Below are positions 36,145-47,708 of a DNA stretch of 64,000 bases, piece by piece. The translations under genes were made by a program, and so were the position numbers. A model generated the notes under the pieces. It was not told the DNA's origin, did not search any database, and worked only from the letters and a program-made list of their open reading frames with translations. The stretch covers positions 46,321,080 to 46,385,079 of the forward strand of contig CM045729.1 of the NCBI GenBank assembly GCA_024760905.1, in the 5' to 3' direction. Position 1 is the first letter of the stretch. Every line of letters starts with the position of its first letter. The DNA is from Plotosus lineatus (Eukaryota; Chordata; Actinopteri; Siluriformes; Plotosidae).

Positions 36145-36327
36145 TTCTCTTTCTCTCGCTCTCTCTTGGGTTGATGATGCGTGCCCGACTCTGATGGTAA
36201 CAGCCACTTGATTGATGACGGTCCTTTCCCCGGAATAAATAGTTAGCAGCAGTCTTCTGTGCTATTGATTTTTTTGTGTAGGTGTGTTTCTTTGTGGCCC
36301 TAAGCAGCAACACATACAGGGAGGTTT

Positions 36328-36328
<1 letters not shown>

Positions 36329-36379
<51 letters not shown>
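36329..36379. repeat. (GT)n microsatellite
   Basis: About 25 units. Confidence 0.97.
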
Positions 36380-36383
<4 letters not shown>

Positions 36384-36829
36384 AAAGTTATGCCAACCTT
36401 CCTGACAGATAACAAATGTTGTACAGTTGCCCTCTTGTGTTGAAATTACACCTAACTGAGACGATAGAGCAGAGGATCCTGGGTAGTTCTCTTCTGAATA
36501 CACTTGCCAGATGTCTGATGTTAAGCCGACCTGAAAGCGGGAAGAAAAGGTGAACTGTCCTCATGCTCATGTTTACCCTCGATACTATGATGCAGTAGGG
36601 TGTGTTAGGGACTGTGGTCCTTCATTCTGTAGCGTATTGATCCGAGACGTGCGATTAATGTGACTAATGTCAGGGTGCAGACTGATAGCACTGCATGGAA
36701 CGCAACCCTCAAATTCATTCAACTCACATCCATTTCTGAGCATATAATTTTTTTCATTCAAGATTTTCCTTTTCTCACTTCTTGTTCTTAGTGTCATTTA
36801 ATTCCATTTCACTGTTTATTAATACAAGT

Positions 36830-37135
36830 GGCATGATGGTGTAGGGCTTGGCATGTCCTCCTCACAACAAGAAGGGCCTGGGTTCAAGTCCCAGGGTGCT
36901 TCAGTTTTGACTATGCATGTTTTCCCTCGTGCTTGAATGGGTTTCTTCCAGCTACTCCGGTTTCCTTCTACAGTAAATAGATGTGCACGTTGGATGTTCA
37001 GAATTGTCTTTAGATGTGAGTGTGACTGTGAATTGGGGCTTGTGTGTCAGCCCTGCGGTGGACTGGCAAACTGTTCTGGGTGTTTGCCCACCTTCGCCCA
37101 GAGTCAACTGAGATAGGCTCCAGCATTCCTATGAC
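36830..37135 (+). mobile_element. DANA-like SINE (diverged)
   Basis: GTGGCATGATGGTGTAGGGC head, GGTTCAAGTCCCAGGG, then CCTGCGGTGGACTGGCAAAC and CAACTGAGATAGGCTCCAGC, the same 3' region that D-type SINEs have borrowed. Confidence 0.75.
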
Positions 37136-37259
37136 ATTAGTAAGAAAAGCAGTTTGACAAATAAACGAATAATTATTTACGAATACTCTTGTGATCAATC
37201 AAAAATATTGATTGTGATGCACATGATCTGATACATAGTTTTGGTCTGATTGTGTTAGG

Positions 37260-37589
37260 TAAGGTTAGGTAAGTCTGTTGGGTTTTTACACCCGAGCCTA
37301 GTGGCTTAGCCTCGTGGCTCATCAGGCCGGTACTTATCCCCGGTTTCTGTAGCATGAAGCGACCAGGAGTTCAACTCTCCCTGGATGGGACGCTAGTCCA
37401 TCGCAGGTTACCTTCCCAGTATATTTTTACTGGTACCCATTTATACTGCTGGGTGAACAGAGGCACACTTGTGGTTGAGACCTTGCCCAGGGGTCTTAGC
37501 ACAGTTTAGGCTCTCAGTGGGATTCGAACTCACAACCTCTCGATCATGAGCACAGCACCCTAACCACTACGCCACCGGCCCCACTCTAG
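37260..37589 (-). mobile_element. SINE family E, complete
   Basis: Minus-strand copy ending in CTACGCCACCGGCCCC (head). Duplication TTGTGTTAGG at 37250-37259 and 37590-37599. It lies 134 bases upstream of exon 6. Confidence 0.85.
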
Positions 37590-37723
37590 TTGTGTTAGGA
37601 CACAAGTTATTTGTATTATATATCACATTGCCCCGTATTATTCCTCCCATTGTTTGTTCAAGTCATTATCTCTTTTTCTCCTACAGTCATGTTCACTGTT
37701 TAATGCTTCTTCTCCTTCTTCAG

Positions 37724-37879
37724 GTGGACCTGCACTTCCTGAAGGTCCTGTCTGGAATATCCACCCAGGGAGCCATCTCAAAAGAGACGCACAAGTCTTA
37801 TTATGTTACCACCTTCAAACTAGAAGTCAGCACCAATGGTGAGGACTGGATGGTCTATCGCCATGGCAAGAACCACAAG
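37724..37879 (+). CDS. nrp2: nrp2 exon 6 of window: middle of domain b1
   Basis: 156 nt, phase 0 at both ends, with a good polypyrimidine tract and CAG acceptor and a GTAGGA donor. It encodes VDLHFLKVLSGISTQGAISK, ETHKSYYVTTF and KLEVSTNGEDWMVYRHGKNHK. The AISKETHKSYY loop holds the Ser, Thr and Tyr equivalent to NRP1 Ser346, Thr349 and Tyr353, which grip the free carboxylate of CendR ligands such as VEGF and processed semaphorins. Skipping would be in frame but would destroy b1. Confidence 0.95.
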
Positions 37880-39108
37880 GTAGGAGTATGAGATGGAACA
37901 AGCCTTGTATAAGAAACTTGTATCAGTGTACTGATCACTTGTCATTGTATATGAAGTACTGGCCCTAATTGAGCTGTCCAAAAAATCGAGAAAAGATTAA
38001 AAAAATGTCTCCTGATATCACATAGGCTCATTGATACAGGTTAGTTGGGGAAACAGTTTGTTTCTCACTCTGATGGTACCCTATTCTCAGGCTAAGAGGA
38101 GAAACTGGAGAGGGGAAGTAACTAGCAGACATCCCAAGAGGACTCTGTTTCCCAAAAGTCTTCTGCACTCAGCCATCACTGATGGAGTCTACAGACAGGC
38201 ACATGTGGAGGGGTAAAGGAGGGGGAAGGGAGAAAGGCACATAAGATACTGGGTAGGAGCGGTTGGGGGTTACAATGGAAGGATATAAAAATTAGAACCC
38301 ATAGAGACAGTTAATGGAAGGAGGTGGCAAAAGTAATTAAGGAGGAGCTACTTTCGTTCAGACTAAGAAGGACAAGCACAAAAGCCTGACAAATCTGGTT
38401 TGAGCACTGACTTACTGACAACCGTATGAAATTATTTGTGCTTACGGGTTATGATTTTAGAGTATGTGAGTGATAAAAAAAAATTAGCAACAGCTGGAGA
38501 CTAGTGTCGGACAGTTTTGCTACGGACGCCCTGATGCTTCAATCCCAGTGAGAAATCTCCAGGTTCTGTGCATCACCATGTTTTCTGAATCCATTTCCTT
38601 TATACAGAAAACTTTGTAAGAATTAACATCATGATACAGTAGCTGTGCTAATTAACCCCCATAAAACTATTTATTCATTAACCTGAGGTTATGTACAGTA
38701 TATCCTTGTTGTCATTCTTAACAGAAGACAAATGGTACCACTCTTCAGACAGATTGCCTGTCTGAGTGTTTTCAGTTTTTTTTTATATAAATCCCAAATG
38801 CTACCGTTTGGATTGACATAGAAAAATGTGCCAGCAGTGAAAATGATCCAGACTTGTACTTAGAGATAGACACATCCTCCCACACTAGCACCCATTCAGC
38901 AGTCGTTAATGTGATATGTGTTGTCATGGCTTGCACTCAGAGGTGCGTGCTGATTTATTAACCTTTTGCTGGAGAAAACGAAACTCAATGAGGGACCAGT
39001 GTAAAAAAAAAAAAAAAAAAAAAAAAAAGCAGAGCCTCAACAGTAGAGATGCAGAGTCTATAGGGTATACATGGATGTCCCTGGTTCAATATGCTCAAAT
39101 GGACAGAC

Positions 39109-39145
<37 letters not shown>

Positions 39146-39281
39146 GAGTGAGTTTGTTGGTTGGCGGTTGGGGTGTGCGTTGGTTTAAATAAATCCACAG
39201 GGATATGGAGTAGAACAAAAGAACAACACAACAGTATCAGTCTTCTATGGCTTGGTTGTTGGTGTGTTATAAATATATTTT
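37880..39281. other. start of intron 6, mostly unique
   Basis: Only an A-run (39003-39028) and a (GA)n tract (39108-39148) stand out. Confidence 0.45.
39108..39148. repeat. (GA)n microsatellite
   Basis: Purine-only tract with one G insertion. Confidence 0.93.
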
Positions 39282-39298
39282 TCTTACAACATCTGTGT

Positions 39299-39625
39299 CT
39301 TCTTCCTTCCGGCTTTTCCCTTTTTCAGGGATCGCCACAGCGATTTTTTTTTATTTTTTATGTCGGATGCCCTTCCTGACACAACCCTTTAGCAAAGGAC
39401 TGAAACACGCCGACGGCTTTGCAGCCTACTCTTTACGAAAAGTCAGCAATGGTTCTTTTACATGAACCTCACACCATAGACAGTGAGACACATGGCCAGC
39501 CTTTGATAACCCAGTCAGCTGCACTGGGGGGGGGGGACAGTGACAACCTTGTGGAGAGTGGGACTCGAACCCCCAACCTTAGGGTCAGCGATCCAGCGCC
39601 CTATACCACCAGACCACCACTGCCC
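39299..39625 (-). mobile_element. SINE family A, R-type
   Basis: Minus-strand copy with a small internal loss near 39345-39360. Perfect 17-bp duplication TCTTACAACATCTGTGT at 39282-39298 and 39626-39642. Confidence 0.9.
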
Positions 39626-39797
39626 TCTTACAACATCTGTGTAAAGGATATAAAATATATATTTCGCCCATCTTTTAGTTTGGGTTTAAATTATGTGTGT
39701 CTGTGTCCAATCCCACTGTAGTTGGATAATGGGAAAAGGAATGTCTTCTTGCATGGTTTGTCAGCACAGGCCAAGACTTGGGCCCAGGGTACAAATC

Positions 39798-39964
39798 CTG
39801 CTGCCAATGGCTCAATGATTCAGGCTCTGGCTAACTGGTTCAAGCTCCAGTATTACCAGGCTCCTGCTGTTTCAGCGAGGTCCTTAACCCTTAATTGCTC
39901 AGTTGTATGTGGGGGGAAAAAGTGATCAATGTCAGATATTCTGGATAAGGACATCTGCCAAATA
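39798..39964 (+). mobile_element. SINE family C
   Basis: GGTTCAAGCTCCAGTATTAC, GCGAGGTCCTTAACCCTTAA, TGCTCAGTTGTAT and TCTGGATAAGGACATCTGCC in family order. The Tigger-like element T1 begins at its 3' end. Confidence 0.7.
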
Positions 39965-40747
39965 CAGTGATACCTCAGCTCATGAACATAATTGGTTCCC
40001 AGAAAGTGTGTGTAAGGCGAAAAGTTCGTCTTCCGAACATTTATTTCCCATAAGAAACCATTAAAATGAGAATAATCCGTTCCCAGGTCCCCATAAAACA
40101 TAATTTTCTACTAAATAAGCCTTAAAACTACACAAAAATATACCTTATTTTATGTATAATAAATGTGCTATTGTATTGTAATTAAAGAAATAAACTGTAC
40201 TGTATAATAAAGTGGTTTTATTTACCTTTGTGATGGTAGTTGATGGCTTGATGGAATGGAGTGGGAGGAGGAGGGAGGGAGGGACTTACTGTTTGGAAGG
40301 AGAGTTTGGAAACGCCTACTGTTTGGAAACACCCTTAGCCACACACGCACCCTTAATAGCTTCCTTGTTCTTAAGGATGGTGGTAGACTTAGCGTACTGG
40401 TACTGGGACGCTAAGTCACACAAACGCACACCTCGTTCGTGTTTTTCAATGATCTCCGCCTGTGGTGGGGTCTTGTTCGGTCCCATAATAGCAAAAGTAC
40501 ACTCAATATGGTCCAAAATGTCTAGCAAACACAAACCACTTCCGCATTCAAAGAAAGGGGGTGACGAACTGTGACGCCGTGAGCGTGCGTCAGCTTCTCG
40601 TGGCCGCCACCGTGGCGCTGTTCGACCGCGTGGTTTGGTTCGTCCGCTGAAAACTAGTTCGTCAGCAGAGACTATATGCTCGCAATTTTAATGTTCTTGA
40701 GGCGAAGAGTTCGTGATCTTAAACGTTCGTCAGCGGAGGTTTTACTG
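39965..40747 (-). mobile_element. Tigger-like (pogo) element T1, internally deleted
   Basis: 783 bp between TA dinucleotides. Ends CAGTGATACCTCAGCTCATG and, inverted, CAGTAAAACCTCCGCTGACG. The minus strand carries a remnant of a CENP-B-type DNA-binding domain (40316-40534). It is nearly the same as T2 (54335-55118): about 18 substitutions and one indel by hand comparison. Confidence 0.85.
40316..40534 (-). pseudogene. Tigger-type transposase N-terminal remnant
   Basis: 72 codons. The part IIEKHERGVRLCDLASQYQY followed by KSTTILKNKEAIK has the wording of the CENP-B/pogo N-terminal helix-turn-helix of Tigger transposases. The DDE catalytic domain is absent, so it cannot transpose by itself. 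No intact start region or full-length frame is seen. It is a pseudogene of a mobile element, not a host gene. Confidence 0.75.
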
Positions 40748-41001
40748 TACCATAAAGGTACTTCATTATCTCTGTACAGGGTAGAAGGAAATCTGCATAA
40801 AGTCATACTTGTGATATCAGCATTACATTGACATGTTTCCCTTAAAGCAAACACCATGTAGATATTTCCATTGAAAAAATCTTCCCAGATAATGAAAACT
40901 TTTAGCCACGGAGGCTACATGCTAAGCTAGTTATATCGCCAACTTGGCTAATGTTAGTGGATTGTTAATGTCTAATGGTGTTAAATAAGTCTTTGTGAAT
41001 A

Positions 41002-41457
41002 CGGGGATCCCTCACTTTCCGCGGTTAATCGGGACCGAGATCCCCCCGCGACCACCAACCCCCCCCCCCCCACCCCTCCTGCCTGACGTATACGTACATG
41101 TATATGTGTATATGATATCAATAAATACATATTCAATGCTATAAATGCTTATAATAACAATTAAATATTTAAAAAAATACATAAGATGTAAATAAAATAT
41201 AAATACACACACATGCTCAACCGCGCAGATGCACACCTCACAAAAATGTAACTAGTTTTGATGGGTTGTTTTTTGTTGTGTGTTTGTTTCAGATTTTTTT
41301 TTTTTTGCATAATTGGCCTTGTTTTGTAGCATTCTCCTCAACTTTCCCTCCTATTCTTCCTTAATTTCCTTATTTTTTAATTTGATGAATATTTAAAAAA
41401 ACCCCACAATGCACTGAAGCCACATGAATTGAAGCGTGAAGTAGCAAGGGATCCCTG
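41002..41457 (+). mobile_element. MITE family B, copy 5
   Basis: 456 bp between TA dinucleotides. Ends CGGGGATCCCTCACTTTCCG and inverted CAGGGATCCCTTGCTACTTC. The palindromic core of copy 1 is mostly lost. A C-run lies at about 41060-41070. Confidence 0.75.
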
Positions 41458-41911
41458 TATATGCAAATTTAAACTCTGATACTAAAATCACACTTTTATC
41501 TTTGAAAAACATGAGCTAGTTTGCTAACCGCTAGCTAGTCTGTTCATTATTATGAATGGCAGAGCAGTTCCAGTTTGCATACTTATGCTAATACTGTACG
41601 CAGATATTTAAAAAAAATGTATTTATTGTTTGTTTATTTTTTTCTTTTTCTTGTTTGTTTGTTTATTTGTAGTGTTAAATGTTTTAGACCGTTTTACAAT
41701 TATACATTACTAATTTTAATGAATATATAGTTTTCAATTTCTCCATTTATTAGTTTATTGTTATGATAACATTTTTTGCACACTCTGAGTTTAGCAAAGC
41801 CATCAGTGGTAATATTCTCGGCCGCTATGAGGGAAAAAAAACAGGTTTCAGTCGAAACTATGACCTGGCTTCACTACTGACAGCACAGATAGTGGGTTGG
41901 ATTATCACATC

Positions 41912-41913
<2 letters not shown>

Positions 41914-41983
<70 letters not shown>
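41914..41983. repeat. (TG)35 microsatellite
   Basis: Uninterrupted. Confidence 0.97.
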
Positions 41984-41985
<2 letters not shown>

Positions 41986-42208
41986 TGTATTAGTGTTTGT
42001 CATATGGATGGAACACATGATATCACATGATGACATGATATATGGATGGAACACATGATATCAGTATTACAATACCCAATGGTTCTTCTGGTTGTTTCAA
42101 TCTCTGTGCCACGGCAACTGAGATGACCTTTTCCTCTTCCTCTCTGTCCTCGAACCAAATTACCTGCACCAGCCTCATTCAGCAGAAGTTAAATCAGTTC
42201 TGATAAGA

Positions 42209-42210
<2 letters not shown>

Positions 42211-42269
<59 letters not shown>
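42211..42269. repeat. (AC)n microsatellite
   Basis: Opposite in composition to the (TG)n tract 230 bp upstream. Confidence 0.97.
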
Positions 42270-42270
<1 letters not shown>

Positions 42271-42408
42271 CCAGACGCTATGGCCATGCTGACACACTCA
42301 CAGACAAACCAATTGCTGTTCTGTCTGTTCTTAACTAAGATAGACAGTGTAACATGCTGAAAGGACATGTACATTCATGCCTGGACAGAAGTCTTTCTCT
42401 CACACAAG

Positions 42409-42410
<2 letters not shown>

Positions 42411-42473
<63 letters not shown>

Positions 42474-42477
42474 ACAC
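42411..42477. repeat. (CA)n microsatellite
   Basis: About 33 units with one TA step near the end. Confidence 0.97.
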
Positions 42478-43856
42478 TTGCAATTCATTCTCTTTCCTGA
42501 CTTTCTCACACATAGTGACCAATCATGCCCTCGCTCCTGTGAAAGAGCATCCCGTGCATCTGATAAAACCATCACTGCGATGACAGGACAATTTATGTTG
42601 TTTCCACAAGTGTTACTGTGTTCCAGATCAGTGGGAACCATGTAGACTTGAGAGGTCTTAATCTCCATCCACTCAATAGGAGGAAAGAAACAGAGCATAA
42701 GCCAAACATTTGTATTTTCCCCCTACATTTTTGATTTACAGTTCTGCCTTGCTTCCTCCTCATAAAACCTTTAACAGAGTGTGACATCCCCTTTAAATTC
42801 CTTTGCTGTACTGGACCAGTATGTGGGTCTGGTGGATGGGTTTTTAGTTTTAATACTGCTGTTAAGACAAAAATGATAGAACATATGCTATGTGTGTTAA
42901 TACTGAAAGCTCTTGAGGCACTGCAACCAACAGACACAGGACTCAGTGGACAGTTCATGGTGGTGATGAAGACAGCAGTCATGCAGCTCAGTTATATCTC
43001 TCAGAGTTCTCTGGATCTTGATGGAGAACATCAGCCATGCAAGACAATAGCCTCACTCAATGTCCCCTTTCCTTCCTCTACCTTTATCCTACCCCACCTG
43101 GCGTTCTTCTTTTTGTGATTTTCGTGTGCACCAGACAGAATAGAGTGCCATTCGGGTGACATGACAGCTCGAGGTGATGAGGAAGAATCCGTTCTGTAAG
43201 CATAAACTGGATTCCCCGGGTATAGGTATAATTTCCTCCGTCGACAGCTTTTTTATGTGGCTATAGTTTGTTTAGTTGAGAATATTTGTACTATAGCTGA
43301 CATTTATAGATTTAGATGCTTCAACAGTTTCTTGATTGTTGACTCAGATTTTGGAGAGGCTTCCACAGAATGGCTTTTGCTTTAGTGGACCATGAGATGG
43401 TGAAAACAAGGTAGTGTTCTTATTGTGTACCAATCAAAAAGCAGCTACCTCTATAACCTAGCATTGTTAGGAAACTCATTGCATTTGCATCGAAGATCAT
43501 GGCTTTGCCAATCAGTGGGACAGCACATGTACAGCACATGTATTCTTCTCTGTGTATCCTCGGGTTCAATGTTTATGTTTCGAAATGTAAACTACGTATG
43601 TATTTCTTCAATCATCTTTTATTTTGTAGGATTTTTGTTATTGTTTGCAATCTAAACTTCTATATTTTGTTTTTAGTGATTAATTGCAATTAAATTCTGG
43701 GATTATGTGAAAATCATGAAAGTAATTGCCCAACGTTTGTACGGGGGACTGAAATGAATGGTGAAACCTGCCATATAATACAACGATTGGGTGAATTTGT
43801 GGCAAAATTGCAACGTCTTGCAACCAGGAAGGTTGGTTACACTTAAGCGAACTGAT

Positions 43857-44227
43857 CTTCTTCTTTTCCTTTCGGCTTTTCCCTTCAGGGGTCGCCACAG
43901 CGAATCATCTGCCTCCATCTCACCCTATCCTTTGCATCTTCTTCTCTTACACCAACGACCTTCATGTCCTCCTTCACCACATCCATGAATCGTCTATTTG
44001 GTCTTCCTCTAGGCCTTCTGCCTGGTAGTTCCAGCCTCAGCATCCTATTACCAATATACTCACTATCCCTCCTCTGTACATAGTGATAGAGATGTCCAAA
44101 CCATCTCAATCTAGCCTCTCTGACTTTGTCTCCAAAAGGTCTTACATGTGCTGTCCCTCTGATGTGCTTATTCCTGATCCTATCCATCCTCATTACTCCC
44201 AAAGAGAACCTCAACATTTTCATGCGA
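43857..44227 (-). mobile_element. 5'-truncated RTE-type LINE
   Basis: 371 bp with a perfect 16-bp target-site duplication ACTTAAGCGAACTGAT at 43841-43856 and 44228-44243. The minus strand encodes the C-terminal end of a reverse-transcriptase protein (43885-44223), then a short 3' tail ending (GAA)n. The tail matches that of R-type SINEs. RTE/Expander-like assignment rests on the C-terminal wording and the tail. Confidence 0.85.
43885..44223 (-). pseudogene. C-terminal fragment of RTE-type LINE reverse transcriptase ORF
   Basis: 112 codons open to the stop. It contains RLRWFGHLYHYVQRRDSEYI and LELPGRRPRGRPNRRFMD, then RWRQMIRCGDP, the usual C-terminal segment after the reverse transcriptase of RTE-type fish LINEs. 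The reverse transcriptase and endonuclease parts are missing because of 5' truncation. The insertion is young by its perfect flanks, but the fragment is not functional. Confidence 0.8.
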
Positions 44228-44278
44228 ACTTAAGCGAACTGATACAATTACAAAATTACTACAAAAGACTTAAATGGC

Positions 44279-44536
44279 TCCCCAGTGCAGCTAACTGGGT
44301 TATCAAAGGCCGGCCATGTCTCTCACTGTCTATGGTGTGAGGCATGTAAAAGAACCATTGCTGACTTTCGACAAGAGTAGGCTGCAAAGCCGTCGGCGTG
44401 TTTCCGCCCTGCGATAGCCTGGCGAGCTGTCTAGGGTGTACTCTGCCCTCGCCCGAAGTTGGCTGGGATGGGCGCCAGCCTCCCCGCGACCCTAATTAGG
44501 ATGAAGCGGTTACAGAAAATGAACTGATGAACTGAT
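44279..44536 (+). mobile_element. SINE family A, D-type, 5'-truncated
   Basis: Begins at CCCCAGTGCAGCTAACTGGG and ends in GAACTGATGAACTGAT. Flanks GACTTAAATGGC (44267-44278) and GACGTAAATGGC (44537-44548) differ by one base. The tRNA-like head is missing. Confidence 0.85.
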
Positions 44537-44793
44537 GACGTAAATGGCGAAAGGTTGTTCCGAGTAATACTTTCTAACTTGCCTTCCCAGCTGATGTGGT
44601 TAACTTGGTATGCACTGTTACCCTGTATTTGGACTGGGTTGGGATCCGTCTTCAAATAATCTTGTAAACTAGCAAACAGTAGAACATTTAGATGCCCAAG
44701 TTGTATCTAACTATGAGAAAATTAATCTATAAATGATTATAAATAACATTACTGCTCCATTTATATTTATTTGGAAAGCTCACTGTATAATAA

Positions 44794-45082
44794 AAGTCCC
44801 ACTCTCCACAAGGGTTTCACTGTCCCCCCCCCCCAGTCCAGCTAACTGGGTCATCAAAGGCGGGCCATGTCTCTCACTGTCTATGGTGAGAGGTTGATGT
44901 AAAAGAACCATTGCTGACTTTCGTAAAGAGTCGCTGCAAAGCCGTTGGCGTGTTTCTGTCCCTTATTCAAGGGTTGTGATTAAAGGATTGTGGGCATCTG
45001 ACGTAAAAACCTATGCCAAATCAAATGTGCGAATCATTCACTGTTGCGACCCCTGAAAAGGTAAAAAGCCAAAACGAAATCT
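44794..45082 (+). mobile_element. SINE family A, R-type, 5'-truncated
   Basis: Begins AAGTCCCACTCTCCACAAGG, just within the B box. Perfect 15-bp duplication CTCACTGTATAATAA at 44779-44793 and 45083-45097. Confidence 0.87.
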
Positions 45083-45334
45083 CTCACTGTATAATAAGAG
45101 ATCAGAAAAGGTTAGCAATGGTATATGGCTGGGGTTTTTTGTTTGTTTGTTTGTTTCTTTCTTTTGGTGTGGCTATACATGAAAGTTAAAAATCGTTTCA
45201 TGAGTATGTATACTTTAGAAAGTGTTCATTAGTAAGTGCCAGTGACAGATAATAAAGGTAATACCTACCAAAGCGTATGATATTAACCGCTGTTGAGGAA
45301 ATATTGCATTATGATATGTAGATCACTTTATGTG

Positions 45335-45576
45335 TCCCCCCCAGTGCGGCTAACTGGGTTATCAAAGGCGGGCCATGTCTCTCACTGTCTATGGAGAGAG
45401 GTTCATGTAAAAGAACCATTGCTGACTTTCATCAAGAGTAGCTGCATAGCCGTCAGCGTGTTTCTGTCCCTTGCTAAAGGGTTGTGTCACGAAAGGCATC
45501 CGATGTTAAAACCTATGCCAAATCAAAATATGCCAATCACAGATTCCCTGAGAAAAAGGGAACAGCCAAAAGGAAA
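45335..45576 (+). mobile_element. SINE family A, R-type, 5'-truncated
   Basis: Begins at a C-run before AGTGCGGCTAACTGGG. Duplication AGATCACTTTATGTG at 45320-45334 and 45577-45591. Part of the tail (GATGATTCGCTGTGGCGAC) is lost. Confidence 0.87.
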
Positions 45577-45591
45577 AGATCACTTTATGTG

Positions 45592-47227
45592 GTGGCTTTC
45601 ATCATTTATGTATCCTATGATCATTTTTACTACGAAGCCACTTTGTTATTATGTCTGAATCATTATTTTTATTGATTTATTTATTTAATTTATTTATAAT
45701 AAAGGGGTGGTTTAAAAATGCATACACGGTGTTGCTGGTACTTGTTTTATTGATAACTTTACAAACTGAAACTAGTCTCATTTACAAATAACTAATAGTG
45801 TATACCTTTGCTATCGTGCTGCCTTATTCTCGGCAGCTATAGCTCTGAGCCACATTGAGGCAGGCGATAATGGAATATCTCACCTCTCTCTAAAAAGTCA
45901 CATCAGCCATCAGTCAGCAAGCACACTGACAACATTCAGCAGGGCCACAGAGCTGCAAGCCGGCAGTGGAAAGAGGCCAAGGCCAGTGATCCGGGGCCAA
46001 TGTGGAGCTGGAATGAGATGAGGTTCAGAGAAAGCCATAAAATGAGACAGGAGACAACAGATGGATGAAGATAAAGATGGAGCGGAAGAGTAAGACAGAG
46101 AGTAGGAGAAGAGGGATTATGTGCAAGTGAGAGGAAGGACAGGAGAGACAGACCTGTGGAGGAGCAGGGATTGATGACGTCTGCTGTATACAAACAGTAT
46201 TAAATTCCTATCAGGCTTTGTTGCGGACTTCTCCCCATCTTTCCTTCTTTCTTTACTGAGTCATTGCTGGCTTTGAGCCAACTGGAGTCATTCCTTTCTG
46301 CCAATGGCTTCATCTGAAACGTTGAGTTATGGGAGAGAAGCCATGATGACAGAGAGGAAAGGAGAGAGTAAGGGAGATAGAGTAATATCGAGTAATTGCT
46401 GAAGCAGAGTAATGAGCGCCGACTGCATTTCCCACCGGTGCTATCAGCCTGAAGGGAAACAGTGCGGCAGCATGCCAATGCAAAGAGCCAGAGAGTATTG
46501 CAGGGAAGTGAAAGGGGGAAAAAAAAACCCCCCAAAAAAACCGTTCTTCTCTTCATTGGTGTTGCAATCCCGCTCCTGGACTCCTGAAATGTCTTTCTGG
46601 AAGCTGAGAGAGAAACGTTGGTGGTAGTGATGGTCCATCTGATAAGGGAATCGGGGTGCTTGCTGCATTAGACATGCATGCGAAAGATAAAATGGAGTTT
46701 TCCTCTGGGAACCCATCTACTCCGCTCTTCCTTATGAAGAGTTAAGATGCCGCTTGTCCAGTCTATCACATACCTCAAGTGGCTTTCACCACAAGTCCTT
46801 TATCTTCCTTTTTGTTGGCCCTTTGTTCCATTTCAAAAATGCTACCTCAATAGCATGTGGAGTCCTTTTCGGTCATCCCCTTCACTTTTTCATTTCACTT
46901 CTTTTCATCGGCTTTGTTTTTCTTTTTTCACCCCCCCCCCCATCAGTTGTTGTTTACTTTGATGGAGACGGATGCTTAAAAATTGAACGTGTCTCTATTC
47001 ACTAGACCATTTACAGTTTTGAAATGATGACAGACAGCTCTCTCACTATCGGTCGATGTATCTTTCTGCCGTTCCCTCTCTCCATCTCTCAACAGGGGGT
47101 CTTTACTATTTCAGCCATCCCACAGTGCCACCAGACACAGTCTGAATAATTCAGGCTGTAATTTCTGCATACCACCTCAAATATTCCTCACCAGGCACAG
47201 CCCTATAATCTTAGCACTGGGGGCCAT
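45592..47227. other. repeat-poor part of intron 6
   Basis: No transposon seen. 45840-46740 is purine-rich on the + strand and GC-richer than its surroundings. ORFs on both strands here have no splice context. It may be conserved noncoding DNA. Confidence 0.35.
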
Positions 47228-47299
47228 GCACACACACACACACGCGCACACACACGCGCACACACACGCGCACACATGCGCACACACACACACACACGC
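47228..47299. repeat. (CA)n with regular CGCG interruptions
   Basis: CACGCGCACACA units recur about every 14 bp. The tract is fully alternating purine-pyrimidine and so a good Z-DNA candidate. Confidence 0.9.
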
Positions 47300-47646
47300 A
47301 GTCATCCTTCTGCCTTGTATTCCAATTCAAGTCTTCAGTCACTGTTGGTCACAGATTCCCCAAAGATGGTGAACTAGTGAACTATCACCTCTTCTCTGTC
47401 CTCTGAGGAGATCACGGAGGCTACAGAAGGGAAAAACTGGCAGATTCCCCTTTTTCAATTATTCACACAGTTGTTTACCTCCACCCACATTCACTGGCTT
47501 GTCCATCTGTCTGAGCAGTACTAGTATTATCAGTATTTCTTTATATCCAAAGACATATTTAACTATCTCTGTAATGATTGCTTCATAAGAAAAAAAATTG
47601 TTCTAAATGATGCAAGTGTGCATCCTAATCTTCTGTTCCCAATCCG

Positions 47647-47708
<62 letters not shown>
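47647..47708. repeat. (ATT)n microsatellite
   Basis: About 20 ATT units. The SINE at 47709-48058 has landed in the tract, and ATT units resume on its far side (48059-48076). Confidence 0.95.

Larger units (their letters stand above)
35041..36829. other. intron 5 stretch with three dinucleotide tracts
   Basis: (TG)n at 35755-35813, (CT)n at 36081-36134, and (GT)n at 36329-36379. No exon or transposon seen between them. Confidence 0.6.
41458..43840. other. intron 6 stretch with CA/TG tracts
   Basis: (TG)n at 41914-41983, (AC)n at 42211-42269, (CA)n at 42411-42477. A short tandem duplication of ACATGATATC-ACATGATGACA occurs near 42012-42062. No exon seen. Confidence 0.55.

Noticed and set aside
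42593..42982. 129-codon minus-strand ORF in intron 6
   Set aside because: No domain recognised and no supporting signals. Likely chance in a repeat-flanked stretch.
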